Source of the DNA: Chondromyces crocatus | GTDB taxonomy: Bacteria > Myxococcota_A > Polyangia > Polyangiales > Polyangiaceae | Direction: 5' to 3' | DNA: 64,000 nucleotides | NCBI RefSeq assembly: GCF_001189295.1 | Contig: NZ_CP012159.1 | Coordinates: forward strand, 10,869,856 to 10,933,855 | Shown here: positions 8,649-17,196 of the stretch, piece by piece | How the letters are laid out: each line of letters starts with the position of its first letter | How positions within the stretch are numbered: position 1 is the first letter of the stretch | The notes under the pieces: model-generated | What the model saw: the letters and a program-made list of their open reading frames with translations, nothing else | What the model was told of the DNA's origin: nothing | The model's database searches: none | Program-made: the position numbers and the translations under genes

Positions 8649-9617
8649 TCAGCCCTCGGCGAGGGGTGCCGAGTGGTGCTCGTGCGCGATGAGCCAGCGC
8701 CCGCGGGCTTTGACGAGGCCGAGCGTCAGCCGAACGGCGAAGTCGTTCTCGTCGCCCACCCGGACGAGCGCATGACAGAACGCCGCAGCGCCTCCGGCGG
8801 TGATGCTCAGCTCCCCGAGGGTGAAGCCACGATGAGGACCCCCGGACAGGAACGGCTCCCAGGCCGCACGGTACGCGGCGAGCCCCGTCCGCTGCAGCGG
8901 GAGTGGGACGTCGAACATCACGACGTCCATCGTGTGGTGCGCGAGCACCCCGTCCATGTCGCCGTCGCGAACGGCCTGCGCCCAGGCTTCGACGAGGTCT
9001 CGGATCGCCTTCTCGTCGGTCGATGGGGTCGTCGTGTCCTCGGCTCCGGCCTGGCTTGCAGAGGAGGCCACGGATAGCTCGCGGCCCGCCTCTCCGGAGG
9101 CGCGGGGGCCTTCCTCGGCGTGAGCGGGGTGCGGCGAGGTGGCGAGCAGCGCGTCCAGCGCGAGGTAGCTCGTCTCCAGCCCCTCCGTCATGCCCGACGA
9201 GAGCATGCCGTCGCGCTCCTCGGAGGTGTGGAACAGCGAGGTGGTCACGAGCCTCGTGCGGCCGTCACCGAGGTCCTCCAGGCGCGTGGTCTCGATGACC
9301 ACATGGCCAGGCATCCCGTCCCACGAGAAGGTCTGCACGAGGGTCTCGGGAGGCGACACCTCACGGAAGCGTCCCTCGAAGCCGTGGACGCCATCGGGCG
9401 CGTGCTCGACGAAACGCCAGTGGCCTCCGCGCTCGACCTCGAAGCGCTCGACGACGAGCCGGTTCCCGCGCCCCCACCACTGCGCGACGAGCTTCGCATC
9501 GGTCAGCGCTCGCCAGACATGCTCTCTCGGCGCGTCGAAGACACGCTCGGTCCGGACCTCGCGATCGCTCGGGGTGGCGACGAGCAGGGAGGCGCCTCGA
9601 TTCCTCACTCCGCTCAT
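8649..9617 (-). CDS. SRPBCC (AHSA1-type) domain fused to an NTF2-like domain
   Basis: 322 aa. Residues about 15-160 are an AHSA1/START-like ligand-binding domain (RTERVFDAPREHVWRALTDA, WWGRG, FVEHAPDG, RLVTTSLFHTSEERDGML). After a Ser/Ala-rich linker, residues about 195-315 form a SnoaL/NTF2-like domain (AIRDLVEAWAQAVRDGDMDG, VLAHHTMDVVMFDVPLP, RWLIAHEHHSAP). Each domain is usually a separate protein. The ATG (9615-9617) overlaps the stop of the ArsR gene by 4 bases (ATGA), so the two are translationally coupled. ArsR-AHSA1 pairs are common and presumably sense and bind a small hydrophobic molecule; the ligand is unknown. Confidence 0.9.
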   Translation of the reverse strand: MSGVRNRGASLLVATPSDREVRTERVFDAPREHVWRALTDAKLVAQWWGRGNRLVVERFEVERGGHWRFVEHAPDGVHGFEGRFREVSPPETLVQTFSWDGMPGHVVIETTRLEDLGDGRTRLVTTSLFHTSEERDGMLSSGMTEGLETSYLALDALLATSPHPAHAEEGPRASGEAGRELSVASSASQAGAEDTTTPSTDEKAIRDLVEAWAQAVRDGDMDGVLAHHTMDVVMFDVPLPLQRTGLAAYRAAWEPFLSGGPHRGFTLGELSITAGGAAAFCHALVRVGDENDFAVRLTLGLVKARGRWLIAHEHHSAPLAEG

Positions 9618-9952
9618 GACGAGGCCCCCTTGTTGCGCTCCAGGAACGCGCCGAGACGATCGAGCCGGGCTTCCAGCATCCCGCGGTAAGAGGCGATCCA
9701 GGCGGCCGCCTCGTCCAGACGGCGTGGACCGAGCTTGCATCTGCGGACGCGACCGACCTTCTCCGTCATGACCAGCTGGGCGTCCTCGAGGATGTGGACG
9801 TGTTTCTGCATGCCGGTCAGGGTCATGTCGAACGAACTGGCAAGCTCGCTGATGCTCGCCTCACCGTGGCAGAGGCGCTCGAGGATGCCTCGGCGGGTTG
9901 CGTCGGACAGGGCACCGAACGCGGTGTCGAGCGGTGAAAAACACTGAACCAT
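9614..9952 (-). CDS. ArsR/SmtB-family transcriptional regulator
   Basis: 112 aa, typical size. Winged-helix core: FGALSDATRRGILERL, HGEASISELASSFDMTLTGM, QKHVHILEDAQLV and GRVRRCKLG. No metal-binding Cys pair of the ELCVC type is present (only one Cys in the wing), so this is the metal-independent subgroup that usually controls an adjacent SRPBCC gene. It is the first gene of a two-gene operon. The ATG lies inside an 18-base perfect palindrome (9944-9961), which suggests autorepression. Confidence 0.93.
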   Translation of the reverse strand: MVQCFSPLDTAFGALSDATRRGILERLCHGEASISELASSFDMTLTGMQKHVHILEDAQLVMTEKVGRVRRCKLGPRRLDEAAAWIASYRGMLEARLDRLGAFLERNKGASS

Positions 9953-9961
9953 ATGGTTCAG
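9944..9961. promoter_or_regulatory. 18-bp perfect palindrome over the arsR start codon (likely operator)
   Basis: CTGAACCATATGGTTCAG is perfectly self-complementary and contains the arsR start codon (9950-9952, minus strand). Winged-helix ArsR dimers bind such inverted repeats, so autoregulation is inferred. By symmetry it also presents a plus-strand ATG at 9953 in frame with the AAA+ gene that starts at 10073. Confidence 0.6.
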
Positions 9962-10072
9962 CATAGGGTGATGGAGGCGGGAGCGCCATGTCGTCGCCCT
10001 CTCGTCGATGCGACGCTGAAGCGCCTTCTCACCGTTGCGCTTCCCGGTGATCTCCGCTGTTCTCGCGCCCCC

Positions 10073-13000
10073 ATGACTGGCCCGAGCGACGACGATGCTG
10101 CACCTGTGAGCCCGGATCCTTCCGGCGCCTCGGATCACCCCCAGGAGCACGAGGGTCGGGTCGCTCGGGTCCACGTGCTCTCGCAGGAGCGCTTCGATGG
10201 CGCGTGGCTCATGGCGCCGGCCGCTGCGGCGAACTTCATGAGCATCGGCGCGGAAGAGGAGGTGAGGATGGACCAGGAGCTGTTCCTCCGCGCCTACCTG
10301 CACCGCGCGCGGCCAGAGCTGCTCTCTCGCCTGTCCTTGCCGGAGGCGACGCGGCTCGTCTCGGTGGAGGTGAGCCTCCCCATCGAGGCGCTGTCGCGCC
10401 GAGCGAAGCGTGATCCGCTGGTCGCGTTCGTGTGCGTGGTGATCCCGGCCAAGGACGGGGATGCGTGGGTGATGGTCCCCGCGGTGGGGCACACGTTCTA
10501 CGTGCAGCGCGGCGAGGAGTTCGAGGAGGTGGTGCGCCACGAGGTGCGGCGACTTCTGGCGTCGCAAGAGCTGTCGGCCTGGGTGCTCCGGGGCCTCCTG
10601 CCGACCAGCGATGCAGCGCTGGACGTGATCCAGGTCCCGCTGGAGCACAAGGCGCAGACCGGCAGGGGGGCGTCACGGATGGAGGCCATCGCCCGCGAGG
10701 CGCGGCGCCGGAAGGCCATCGAGGTGCTCGAAGGGGCGTCGACGCGGTTCCAGGTGGAGGGGCGCTTCGGGCCGCCGCCGCTGGTGGGGCGGGACGCGGA
10801 GCAGTCGCGGCTCACGGCGCTGCTCTCGGGCAAGGAGCGTCTGGGGGTGCTGCTCGTGGGGCCGGAGGGGTCGGGCAAAGGGGCGCTCATGCGCGCGTAC
10901 GCGCACGGCTCGGACCGGCCCGTGTTCGCGACGAGCGGCGCGCAGCTCGTGGCGGGAATGAGTGGGTTCGGAGAGTGGCAAGAGCGGGTGTTCGCGGTGA
11001 TGGCGGCCGCGCAGGAGCTGGACGCGGTGCTCTACATCGATCAGCTCGAAGACCTGCTCTCGGCACACGACGAGGAGGGCGCCGTGGATCTCGGGGGAGC
11101 GCTCCGGCCGTTCGTCGACGGGAGCAAGGTGCGCCTCGTGTGCGAGGTCCGCGAGGATCGGGTCGACGCGCTGGAGTCGCGGCACTGGGCGTTCTTCGCG
11201 GCGCTCAGCCGGATCCCGGTTCCGGCGCTCTCGCCAGCGCTCACGCGAGAGGTGCTCTCGCGGCGCGTCCAGCACGACACGCGGGCCGAGCCGCTCCGGC
11301 CTCACCTCGCGACGGAGGCGATCCCGGCGCTCGTCGATCTGTGCGAGCGCTATCTCCCGTACGCCGCCTTCCCGGGCAAGGCCGTGCGGCTCTACGAGGA
11401 CATGCGCGCGCTGCGCGAGAAGGAGCAAGGTCACGGAGGGACGGCGATCACGCTCGGGAAGGAGCAGCTCTACGAGACCTTCTCCATGCGCACGGGGGTG
11501 CCGGAGTTCCTGCTGCGCGAGGATCTGCCCCTGCGGGTCGAGGAGCTGGTCTCGCGCCTCGGCCGCACGGTGATCGGTCAGGAGCAGGCGGTGCGCGCGC
11601 TCGCGGAGACGATCGCGGTGGTGAAGGCGGGGCTACAGCCCGCCGGCAAGCCGCTGGCGACCTTTCTCTTCGTGGGGCCGACGGGCGTCGGGAAAACGGA
11701 GCTGGCTCGGGCGCTGGCCGAGCTGCTCTTCGGGTCGGCGGAGCGGATGGCGCGCTTCGACATGAGCGAGTTCATGACACCCGATGCCGCCGATCGGTTG
11801 ATCCGGGGGACGGATCGCGACGCCGGGCTGCTCACGCGGCGGGTGCGGGAGCAGCCGTTCTGCGTGATCCTGCTCGACGAGATCGAGAAGGCCCACCCGG
11901 CGGTCTTCGATCTGTTGCTCCAGGTCTGCGGGGAGGGGCGCCTGTCGGACGCGCGCGGGCAGACGGCGTACTTCCACAACGCGATCCTGATCATGACGTC
12001 GAACCTGGGATCCGCGGAGCGGCGGACGCGGTCGGGGTTCCTCGGAGGCGAGGCGAGCTTCGGGGATCACTACACGCGGGCCGTGGAGGCGGCGTTCCGG
12101 CCGGAGATGGTGAACCGGATCGATCGGATCGTCGCGTTCCGGCCGCTGAGCCAGGCGGAGGTCGTGGAGGTGGCGCGGGTGCTCATCGAGCGCATCGCGT
12201 CGCGGCGGGGGCTGGTCGAGGCAGGGGTGGGGCTCACGTTGAGTGCACGCGCGCTGCGTCGGCTGGCGAGTGACGGGTTCTCCGAGACGTACGGCGCGCG
12301 CGCGCTGCGGCGGCACCTGGAGGAGCAGCTCGTGGCGCCCGTGGCGCGGGTGCTGTCGGGCCTCGGCGCCGGGGCGCGGGATCTGCTGGTGCAGGTGACG
12401 GAGGCCGGGGAAGAGGCGGAGAGCGAAGGAGCACTCCAGACGGAGGAAGTGGGCGTCCAGCACGGGTCGGCTGGAAGCGACGGGGAGACGGGGCATGTGG
12501 TGGCGCGCGCTGGCGCCGGGGGGCTGCTGGTGGTGGCGCGCAAGCGGAGCCGCGTGAGGCGCGCGCAGCAGGCGTTCGGCTACGACGCCGTGAGTCAGGC
12601 ACGCCGCGAGGTGGAGGCGTGGATGGAGCTGGATCCCATCGTCGAGCTGAAGGATCAGATGGATTTCCTCCTGACCCAGCTCAACACGATGGGGCGCGAC
12701 CAGGAGCGCGGACGCAAGCGTCGGAGTGCCGATCAAAGCAAGGCACGCGCCCGCAGCCGTCAGGAGGAGGTGGCCGAGCTGCAGGCGGAGCACCACCGGC
12801 TGCAGACGTTGTGGGAGGAACTCACGCTGCGACAGGAAGAGGTCTTTCGCGCGGAAGAGGCGGCGATGATCGCGCTCTTCGAGGGCACGCCCCTCGGCCC
12901 GATGGTCCACACCTCGCGGGAGGGACAGGCGGCCTTCCGGAAGGTGCTGCCGCACGCGCTGACCGCGCTGCTGCCCCAGCGGAACGCGATCACCCTGATC

Positions 13001-13669
13001 GTGGAGGAGCTGGACCCGGGGATGTTCGGGCTCTGGCTGGATCCGCTGCTGCGGGCGATGACCGCACGGGGCTGGGTCGCCGAGATTCACCTCGACGGCG
13101 ACAAGGCAGGCCCTCGGGACGGTCCCTGGCCGGAAGGTCGCCGCTGGGGTCCGCCGCGTTCCATCCCCGACGCGCTGCGCGCGCTCGAGGCGCCGAAGCG
13201 GTCGTTCCGCAATGTTCTGCTCCGCTGCCGAGGAGCCTACGTGGGCGCGATGCTCGCGCTGGAGGCCGGGCTGCACCGGATCGTGCTCACCGGAGAAGCG
13301 AAGGACCGCGGCGTCGTGGGGGACGAGGAGGACCGGGCACACGTGTACGTGCACGTCGTGGCGTTCGAGACCGCCATCACCGAGGCGCAGTGGTCCCACC
13401 CGACCCTCGCGCCGCCCCCCGCGGGCACGGCGTCGGGGCGCCGGAAGGGCGGCGCCGTGCGCGAGCACGATCACGGCACCGTGGCGCTGCACATCGCGGG
13501 GCGACGAGCGCGCATCCCCGTCGAGCCCGGGCTGCGCTGGGATCAGCTCGAAGAGGTGGCGCTGGAGCACCTGCTCTTGCTGGAGCAGCCCGGGAGTGGG
13601 CTCGATCGCGACGACGTTTACTTGCTGCCAGAGCTCTCCGAGGCGTCCGACGCCGCAGAGGACGGCTAG
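10073..13669 (+). CDS. Clp-like double AAA+ ATPase with coiled coil and PCRF-like C-terminal region
   Basis: 1198 aa. No Clp N-domain; an unfamiliar beta-rich N-terminal region (about 20-220) is shared in style with the next two proteins. AAA module 1 (about 240-440) is degenerate: Walker A GPEGSGKG (K269, but Gly at the Thr/Ser position) and Walker B YIDQ (D323-Q324 instead of D-E). Module 2 (about 490-760) is intact: GPTGVGKT (K541), LLDEIEKAH (D602-E603), sensor-1 N644 in MTSNLG, arginine finger R682 in VNRIDR, sensor 2 in GARALRR. A charged helix (about 845-935) leads into a region resembling PCRF: NAITLIVEE (from 971), RCRGAYVGAMLALEAGLHRI (E1064). No GGQ motif. The start could also be ATG 9953 (40 aa longer). 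Probably an energy-dependent protein-remodelling machine; client unknown. Confidence 0.88.
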   Translation: MTGPSDDDAAPVSPDPSGASDHPQEHEGRVARVHVLSQERFDGAWLMAPAAAANFMSIGAEEEVRMDQELFLRAYLHRARPELLSRLSLPEATRLVSVEVSLPIEALSRRAKRDPLVAFVCVVIPAKDGDAWVMVPAVGHTFYVQRGEEFEEVVRHEVRRLLASQELSAWVLRGLLPTSDAALDVIQVPLEHKAQTGRGASRMEAIAREARRRKAIEVLEGASTRFQVEGRFGPPPLVGRDAEQSRLTALLSGKERLGVLLVGPEGSGKGALMRAYAHGSDRPVFATSGAQLVAGMSGFGEWQERVFAVMAAAQELDAVLYIDQLEDLLSAHDEEGAVDLGGALRPFVDGSKVRLVCEVREDRVDALESRHWAFFAALSRIPVPALSPALTREVLSRRVQHDTRAEPLRPHLATEAIPALVDLCERYLPYAAFPGKAVRLYEDMRALREKEQGHGGTAITLGKEQLYETFSMRTGVPEFLLREDLPLRVEELVSRLGRTVIGQEQAVRALAETIAVVKAGLQPAGKPLATFLFVGPTGVGKTELARALAELLFGSAERMARFDMSEFMTPDAADRLIRGTDRDAGLLTRRVREQPFCVILLDEIEKAHPAVFDLLLQVCGEGRLSDARGQTAYFHNAILIMTSNLGSAERRTRSGFLGGEASFGDHYTRAVEAAFRPEMVNRIDRIVAFRPLSQAEVVEVARVLIERIASRRGLVEAGVGLTLSARALRRLASDGFSETYGARALRRHLEEQLVAPVARVLSGLGAGARDLLVQVTEAGEEAESEGALQTEEVGVQHGSAGSDGETGHVVARAGAGGLLVVARKRSRVRRAQQAFGYDAVSQARREVEAWMELDPIVELKDQMDFLLTQLNTMGRDQERGRKRRSADQSKARARSRQEEVAELQAEHHRLQTLWEELTLRQEEVFRAEEAAMIALFEGTPLGPMVHTSREGQAAFRKVLPHALTALLPQRNAITLIVEELDPGMFGLWLDPLLRAMTARGWVAEIHLDGDKAGPRDGPWPEGRRWGPPRSIPDALRALEAPKRSFRNVLLRCRGAYVGAMLALEAGLHRIVLTGEAKDRGVVGDEEDRAHVYVHVVAFETAITEAQWSHPTLAPPPAGTASGRRKGGAVREHDHGTVALHIAGRRARIPVEPGLRWDQLEEVALEHLLLLEQPGSGLDRDDVYLLPELSEASDAAEDG

Positions 13670-13671
13670 CC

Positions 13672-16600
13672 ATGCATTTCACGATCCCTTTGTTCGAGCG
13701 CCGCACGCCACGGACCTACCAGACGGTGACGCTGGGCCTCGGGCCGCTCACCCTCACGCGCGAGGGCGGCACCGCGCATCGCGTGCTTCGCAAGCTCGTC
13801 GAGTCGCTCCAGGAGACGTTCGAGAAGACGCCCGCCGTGGCGCTCGCCCGGATCGAGATGGCGCGTGGTCTCCGGATCGAGCGGGTGCGGCTGGAGATGG
13901 TGATCGGCGCCGAGCGGCACAAGGTGAGCGGGGTGTTCCCGGTGATCCTGGAACCCCGGTGGGCCACCGAGGAGGAGAAGATCACCCTGGCGTACCACCC
14001 GGAGCGCCAGAACGAGGCGATCCCCATCGACGAGGACGCGCCGCTCGCCGGGCAGGTGCGGGCGCTGTTCCAGCAGGCGTGGGCGGACCTCGACGCGGTC
14101 GCGCTGGAGCAGCTCCAGAGCCGCGGGACCGAGCGGATCAAGGTGATCGGCTTCTCGTGCTCGCCACGGTCCGTGCTCTCGGACCTTCCGCGCAAGCAAG
14201 GCGACGCCGTCGAGGAGCTGAGCAGGTCGAAACGCAAGCGGCGCGCGCTGAAGGTGCTCCCGAAGCTCGGCGTGAACCTGATGACCCGGGCGGCATCGGG
14301 TGATCTCGACGGGGGGGTGCCGCGCAACCCGCACCGGGATCAGCTCGCTCACCTCCTCGGCCCGGCGCGCTCGCAGTCCGTGCTCGTGGTCGGACCGCCC
14401 GGCTGTGGCAAGTCGACCTCGATCCACCGCGCCGTGCTCGATGTCCTGGAGGCAGATGGATTTTTCACCCACCGCAACCTCGATCGCGTGCGCAGCGTGT
14501 GGCAGCTCAGCGGGCGTCGGCTCATCTCCGGGATGAGTCGGCTGGGGGAGTGGGAGGAGCAGTGCATCGAGCTGCTCGAAGATGCAGAGGGGCGGGACCT
14601 CGTGCTGGTGGTCGACGACGTGCACCATTTCCCGCGGCTCGGTCAGTCGCGGCAAAGTGCGCGCTCGCTGGCCGAGTTCTTCCGCGGTCCGCTCGGGCGA
14701 CGGCAGCTCACGCTGGTCGGGGAGTGCACACCGGAGGAGCTGCGCATGCTGGAGCAAGAGGCGCCTTCGTTCGCGGCGCTCTTCACCCAGATCCATCTCC
14801 CCGAGGCCACGCGCGCCGAGTCGCTCCGGCTCATGCTGCGGGAGGCACGGGCGCTGGAGCGGCGGCTTCCGGTCTCGTTCGGGCCCCACGCGCTGCGGAC
14901 GATCCTCGACGTCGGTGGGTCTCTGCTCACGTCGCGGGCTCTTCCGGGCAAGGCGCTGGATCTGCTCCGCGATCTGGGCAAGGCGCCCGGGCGCGTCGAC
15001 GAGAAGACCGACCTGCGACTGCTGGGAGCGCCGGAGGTGCTGAAGATGCTCTCCGCGAAGACGGGCGTCCCCGAGGTGCTCCTGCAAGAGGAGACGAGCC
15101 TCGATCCCGGCGCGGTGGAGGCACAGCTCACGGCGCAGGTGATCGGTCAGCCCGAGGCCGTGCGCGTCGCCGCCGATCTGGTGGCGCGGGTGAAGGCGGG
15201 GATGACCGACCCGCGTCGTCCGTACGGGGTGTTCCTCTTCACCGGACCGACGGGGACCGGGAAGACCGAGCTGGCGAAGTGTCTGGCCGAGCTGCTCTAC
15301 GGGAGCCCGTCGCGCTTGCTCCGCTTCGACATGAGCGAGCTGAGCGGCCCGGACGCAGCAGCGCGCTTGATCGGGGATCGCTGGCAGCCGGACGGGCTTC
15401 TGACACGTCGGGTGCAAGAGCAGCCGTTCTCGTTGATCCTGCTCGACGAGATCGAAAAGGCACACCGGTCGGTGCATGCGCTGCTCCTCCAGCTCTTCGA
15501 GGACGGGCGGCTGACCGACGCCGCAGGGCGGACGGCGCGCTTCAACCACGCGGTCGTGGTGATGACGTCGAACCTGGGTGCGCGCAGCCGAGGCGCGCTC
15601 GGCTTCGGGGAGGTGGGCGCCGGGGTGCGCAGTCAGGTAGCCGGGGAGGAGCGCATGAAGGACATCGCCGCGGCCGTGCGGGCGTTCTTCGCGCCGGAGC
15701 TGTTCAACCGGATCGATCGGGTGGTGCCCTTCCATCCCCTCACCCCGGAGGTGGCGACGGCCGTGACGCGGAAGGAGCTGGGGAAGCTGCTCCGGCGGCG
15801 CGGGCTCGCCGAGCGCAACCTCTTCGTGAGCGTGGCGGCGGGCGTGGCGGAGAAGCTGTCCGAGGTGGCGTTCTCCGCGGAGGATGGGGCGCGCTCGGTG
15901 AAGCGGGCCATCGAGGACCAGATCGGGAGCTTGCTGTCCGATGCGATCAGCGGGGCGTCGCAAGCGGCGATGCAGCTCCTGCGGGTCCGGGTGCAAGGCG
16001 AGGAGTTCGCGCTGGATCGGGAGGTGCTGGAGGAGGCGCCTCCGGCGCGCGCCCGCTGGGCGATCGAGCCGCTGCTCCACGCGCCCCCGGCGACGCTCGC
16101 GCGCGAGCTGGGTGCGCTGTCGGTCCGGATGATGGAGCTTTCGGAGAGCGAGGCGCTGGCGCAGCTCTCGGCGCGCATCCAGCACCACCTGGAGGCACAC
16201 CGGCAGGGGCTCGGGGCAGGTGACGTCGAGGACGAGCGCACGAGCGAGGTGGTGACGCACGCCGAGGCGGTGTTCAACTTCGACGCGATGCGCGCCGAGG
16301 TGGCGGCGTTCGGTGCCGAGGTGGAGCACTACCGCAAGCGCATCGAAGGGGATGCCGAGGCGGAGCACATGCTGCTGGAGGCACGACGCTTCGGTCAGCA
16401 GGTGCACTTCGACGACCATACGGGAACACGCATGCGCCAGATGCGTATCGTGCGTCGAAGTCTGCTCGGCCGGCTGGAGCGCGCGCCCACCCGCACGGAG
16501 ATCCTGGAGCAGCTCGCCGAGGGGTTCGCGCTCCAGCAGGTGCTGCGCAAGGTGGACGCGCCAGGGCAGCACGCGGTGGTGATCGAGCTGCTGCGCGCAG

Positions 16601-17196
16601 GGACGATGGACGATCGACCGCGCTTCTCGGAGGGGCGGCGTGGGGGTCTGCTCGAAGCGCTGGCCCGGGCGTATGCCGATGCCCGAGGGGAGGTGGAGGG
16701 GTGGGCTGCGCTCCAGGAGGGGCAGCGGGTGAGCCGTGGCGGCGGGGTCGCGGGGCTCGCCGAGGTGCTGGGCGGGGACGCCGAGGTGCTGGTGCTGGGT
16801 GTGGTGGGTCTGTGCGTGCTCGACTTTTTCGAGCTGGAGAGCGGGACGCACGTGTGGACGTCGCTGGGGCGAGGGCCGGAGCTGGTGCGGGTGCGCGTCT
16901 TGCCCGCGTCCCCTGGCGTGACGCCGCGCTCGGTGCTGGCGGATCACCTCGCCCGGAAGGCGGCGTTCGACGAGGCGACGCGGCGCGGAGGGGAGCTGGT
17001 GGAGAGCCCCAGCGCCCTCGGGCCAGTGGTGCGCACCTTCCGCTTCGATCCGCCAGAGCGGCCCGGGAGGAACGCGACGTTCGAGGTGGAGGACTACGTC
17101 ATGGGGCACGCGGACAGGATGGAGGTGCGCTCCATCGAGCAAGGGCTGGAGCCGCTGTGGCTCCTGCGTCGGACACGGGAGGAGGTGTCGTCGTGA
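13672..17196 (+). CDS. Clp-like double AAA+ ATPase, second of the triad, PCRF-like C-terminus
   Basis: 1174 aa; starts 2 bases after the previous stop. N-terminal region (1-215) is beta-rich without a Clp N-domain. AAA module 1: Walker A GPPGCGKS (K247) intact, Walker B VVDD (D315-D316, catalytic Glu replaced by Asp). Module 2: GPTGTGKT (K531), LLDEIEKAH (D592-E593), sensor-1 N634, arginine finger R680, sensor 2 GARSVKR. After sensor 1 comes A-L643-G-F-G, at the place where ClpA/ClpC carry the ClpP-docking IGL/VGF loop. Residues about 815-915 are helical and charged. Residues about 966-1085 again look PCRF-like (HAVVIELLRAG, LLEALARAYADARGEVEGW, FFELESGTHVW with E1056, VRVRVLP). The last four bases overlap the third gene (GTGA). 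Cytoplasmic; likely works with its two neighbours. Confidence 0.88.
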   Translation: MHFTIPLFERRTPRTYQTVTLGLGPLTLTREGGTAHRVLRKLVESLQETFEKTPAVALARIEMARGLRIERVRLEMVIGAERHKVSGVFPVILEPRWATEEEKITLAYHPERQNEAIPIDEDAPLAGQVRALFQQAWADLDAVALEQLQSRGTERIKVIGFSCSPRSVLSDLPRKQGDAVEELSRSKRKRRALKVLPKLGVNLMTRAASGDLDGGVPRNPHRDQLAHLLGPARSQSVLVVGPPGCGKSTSIHRAVLDVLEADGFFTHRNLDRVRSVWQLSGRRLISGMSRLGEWEEQCIELLEDAEGRDLVLVVDDVHHFPRLGQSRQSARSLAEFFRGPLGRRQLTLVGECTPEELRMLEQEAPSFAALFTQIHLPEATRAESLRLMLREARALERRLPVSFGPHALRTILDVGGSLLTSRALPGKALDLLRDLGKAPGRVDEKTDLRLLGAPEVLKMLSAKTGVPEVLLQEETSLDPGAVEAQLTAQVIGQPEAVRVAADLVARVKAGMTDPRRPYGVFLFTGPTGTGKTELAKCLAELLYGSPSRLLRFDMSELSGPDAAARLIGDRWQPDGLLTRRVQEQPFSLILLDEIEKAHRSVHALLLQLFEDGRLTDAAGRTARFNHAVVVMTSNLGARSRGALGFGEVGAGVRSQVAGEERMKDIAAAVRAFFAPELFNRIDRVVPFHPLTPEVATAVTRKELGKLLRRRGLAERNLFVSVAAGVAEKLSEVAFSAEDGARSVKRAIEDQIGSLLSDAISGASQAAMQLLRVRVQGEEFALDREVLEEAPPARARWAIEPLLHAPPATLARELGALSVRMMELSESEALAQLSARIQHHLEAHRQGLGAGDVEDERTSEVVTHAEAVFNFDAMRAEVAAFGAEVEHYRKRIEGDAEAEHMLLEARRFGQQVHFDDHTGTRMRQMRIVRRSLLGRLERAPTRTEILEQLAEGFALQQVLRKVDAPGQHAVVIELLRAGTMDDRPRFSEGRRGGLLEALARAYADARGEVEGWAALQEGQRVSRGGGVAGLAEVLGGDAEVLVLGVVGLCVLDFFELESGTHVWTSLGRGPELVRVRVLPASPGVTPRSVLADHLARKAAFDEATRRGGELVESPSALGPVVRTFRFDPPERPGRNATFEVEDYVMGHADRMEVRSIEQGLEPLWLLRRTREEVSS

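Noticed and set aside
12983-13380. Functional release factor
   Set aside because: The PCRF-like region lacks the GGQ domain needed for peptide release.
13666-17142. Very long open frames opposite real genes (also 1499-5035 plus, 21840-25388 minus, 25304-27883 minus)
   Set aside because: They mirror true genes in very high G+C DNA, are rich in Arg/Ala/Pro/His and have no family motifs.
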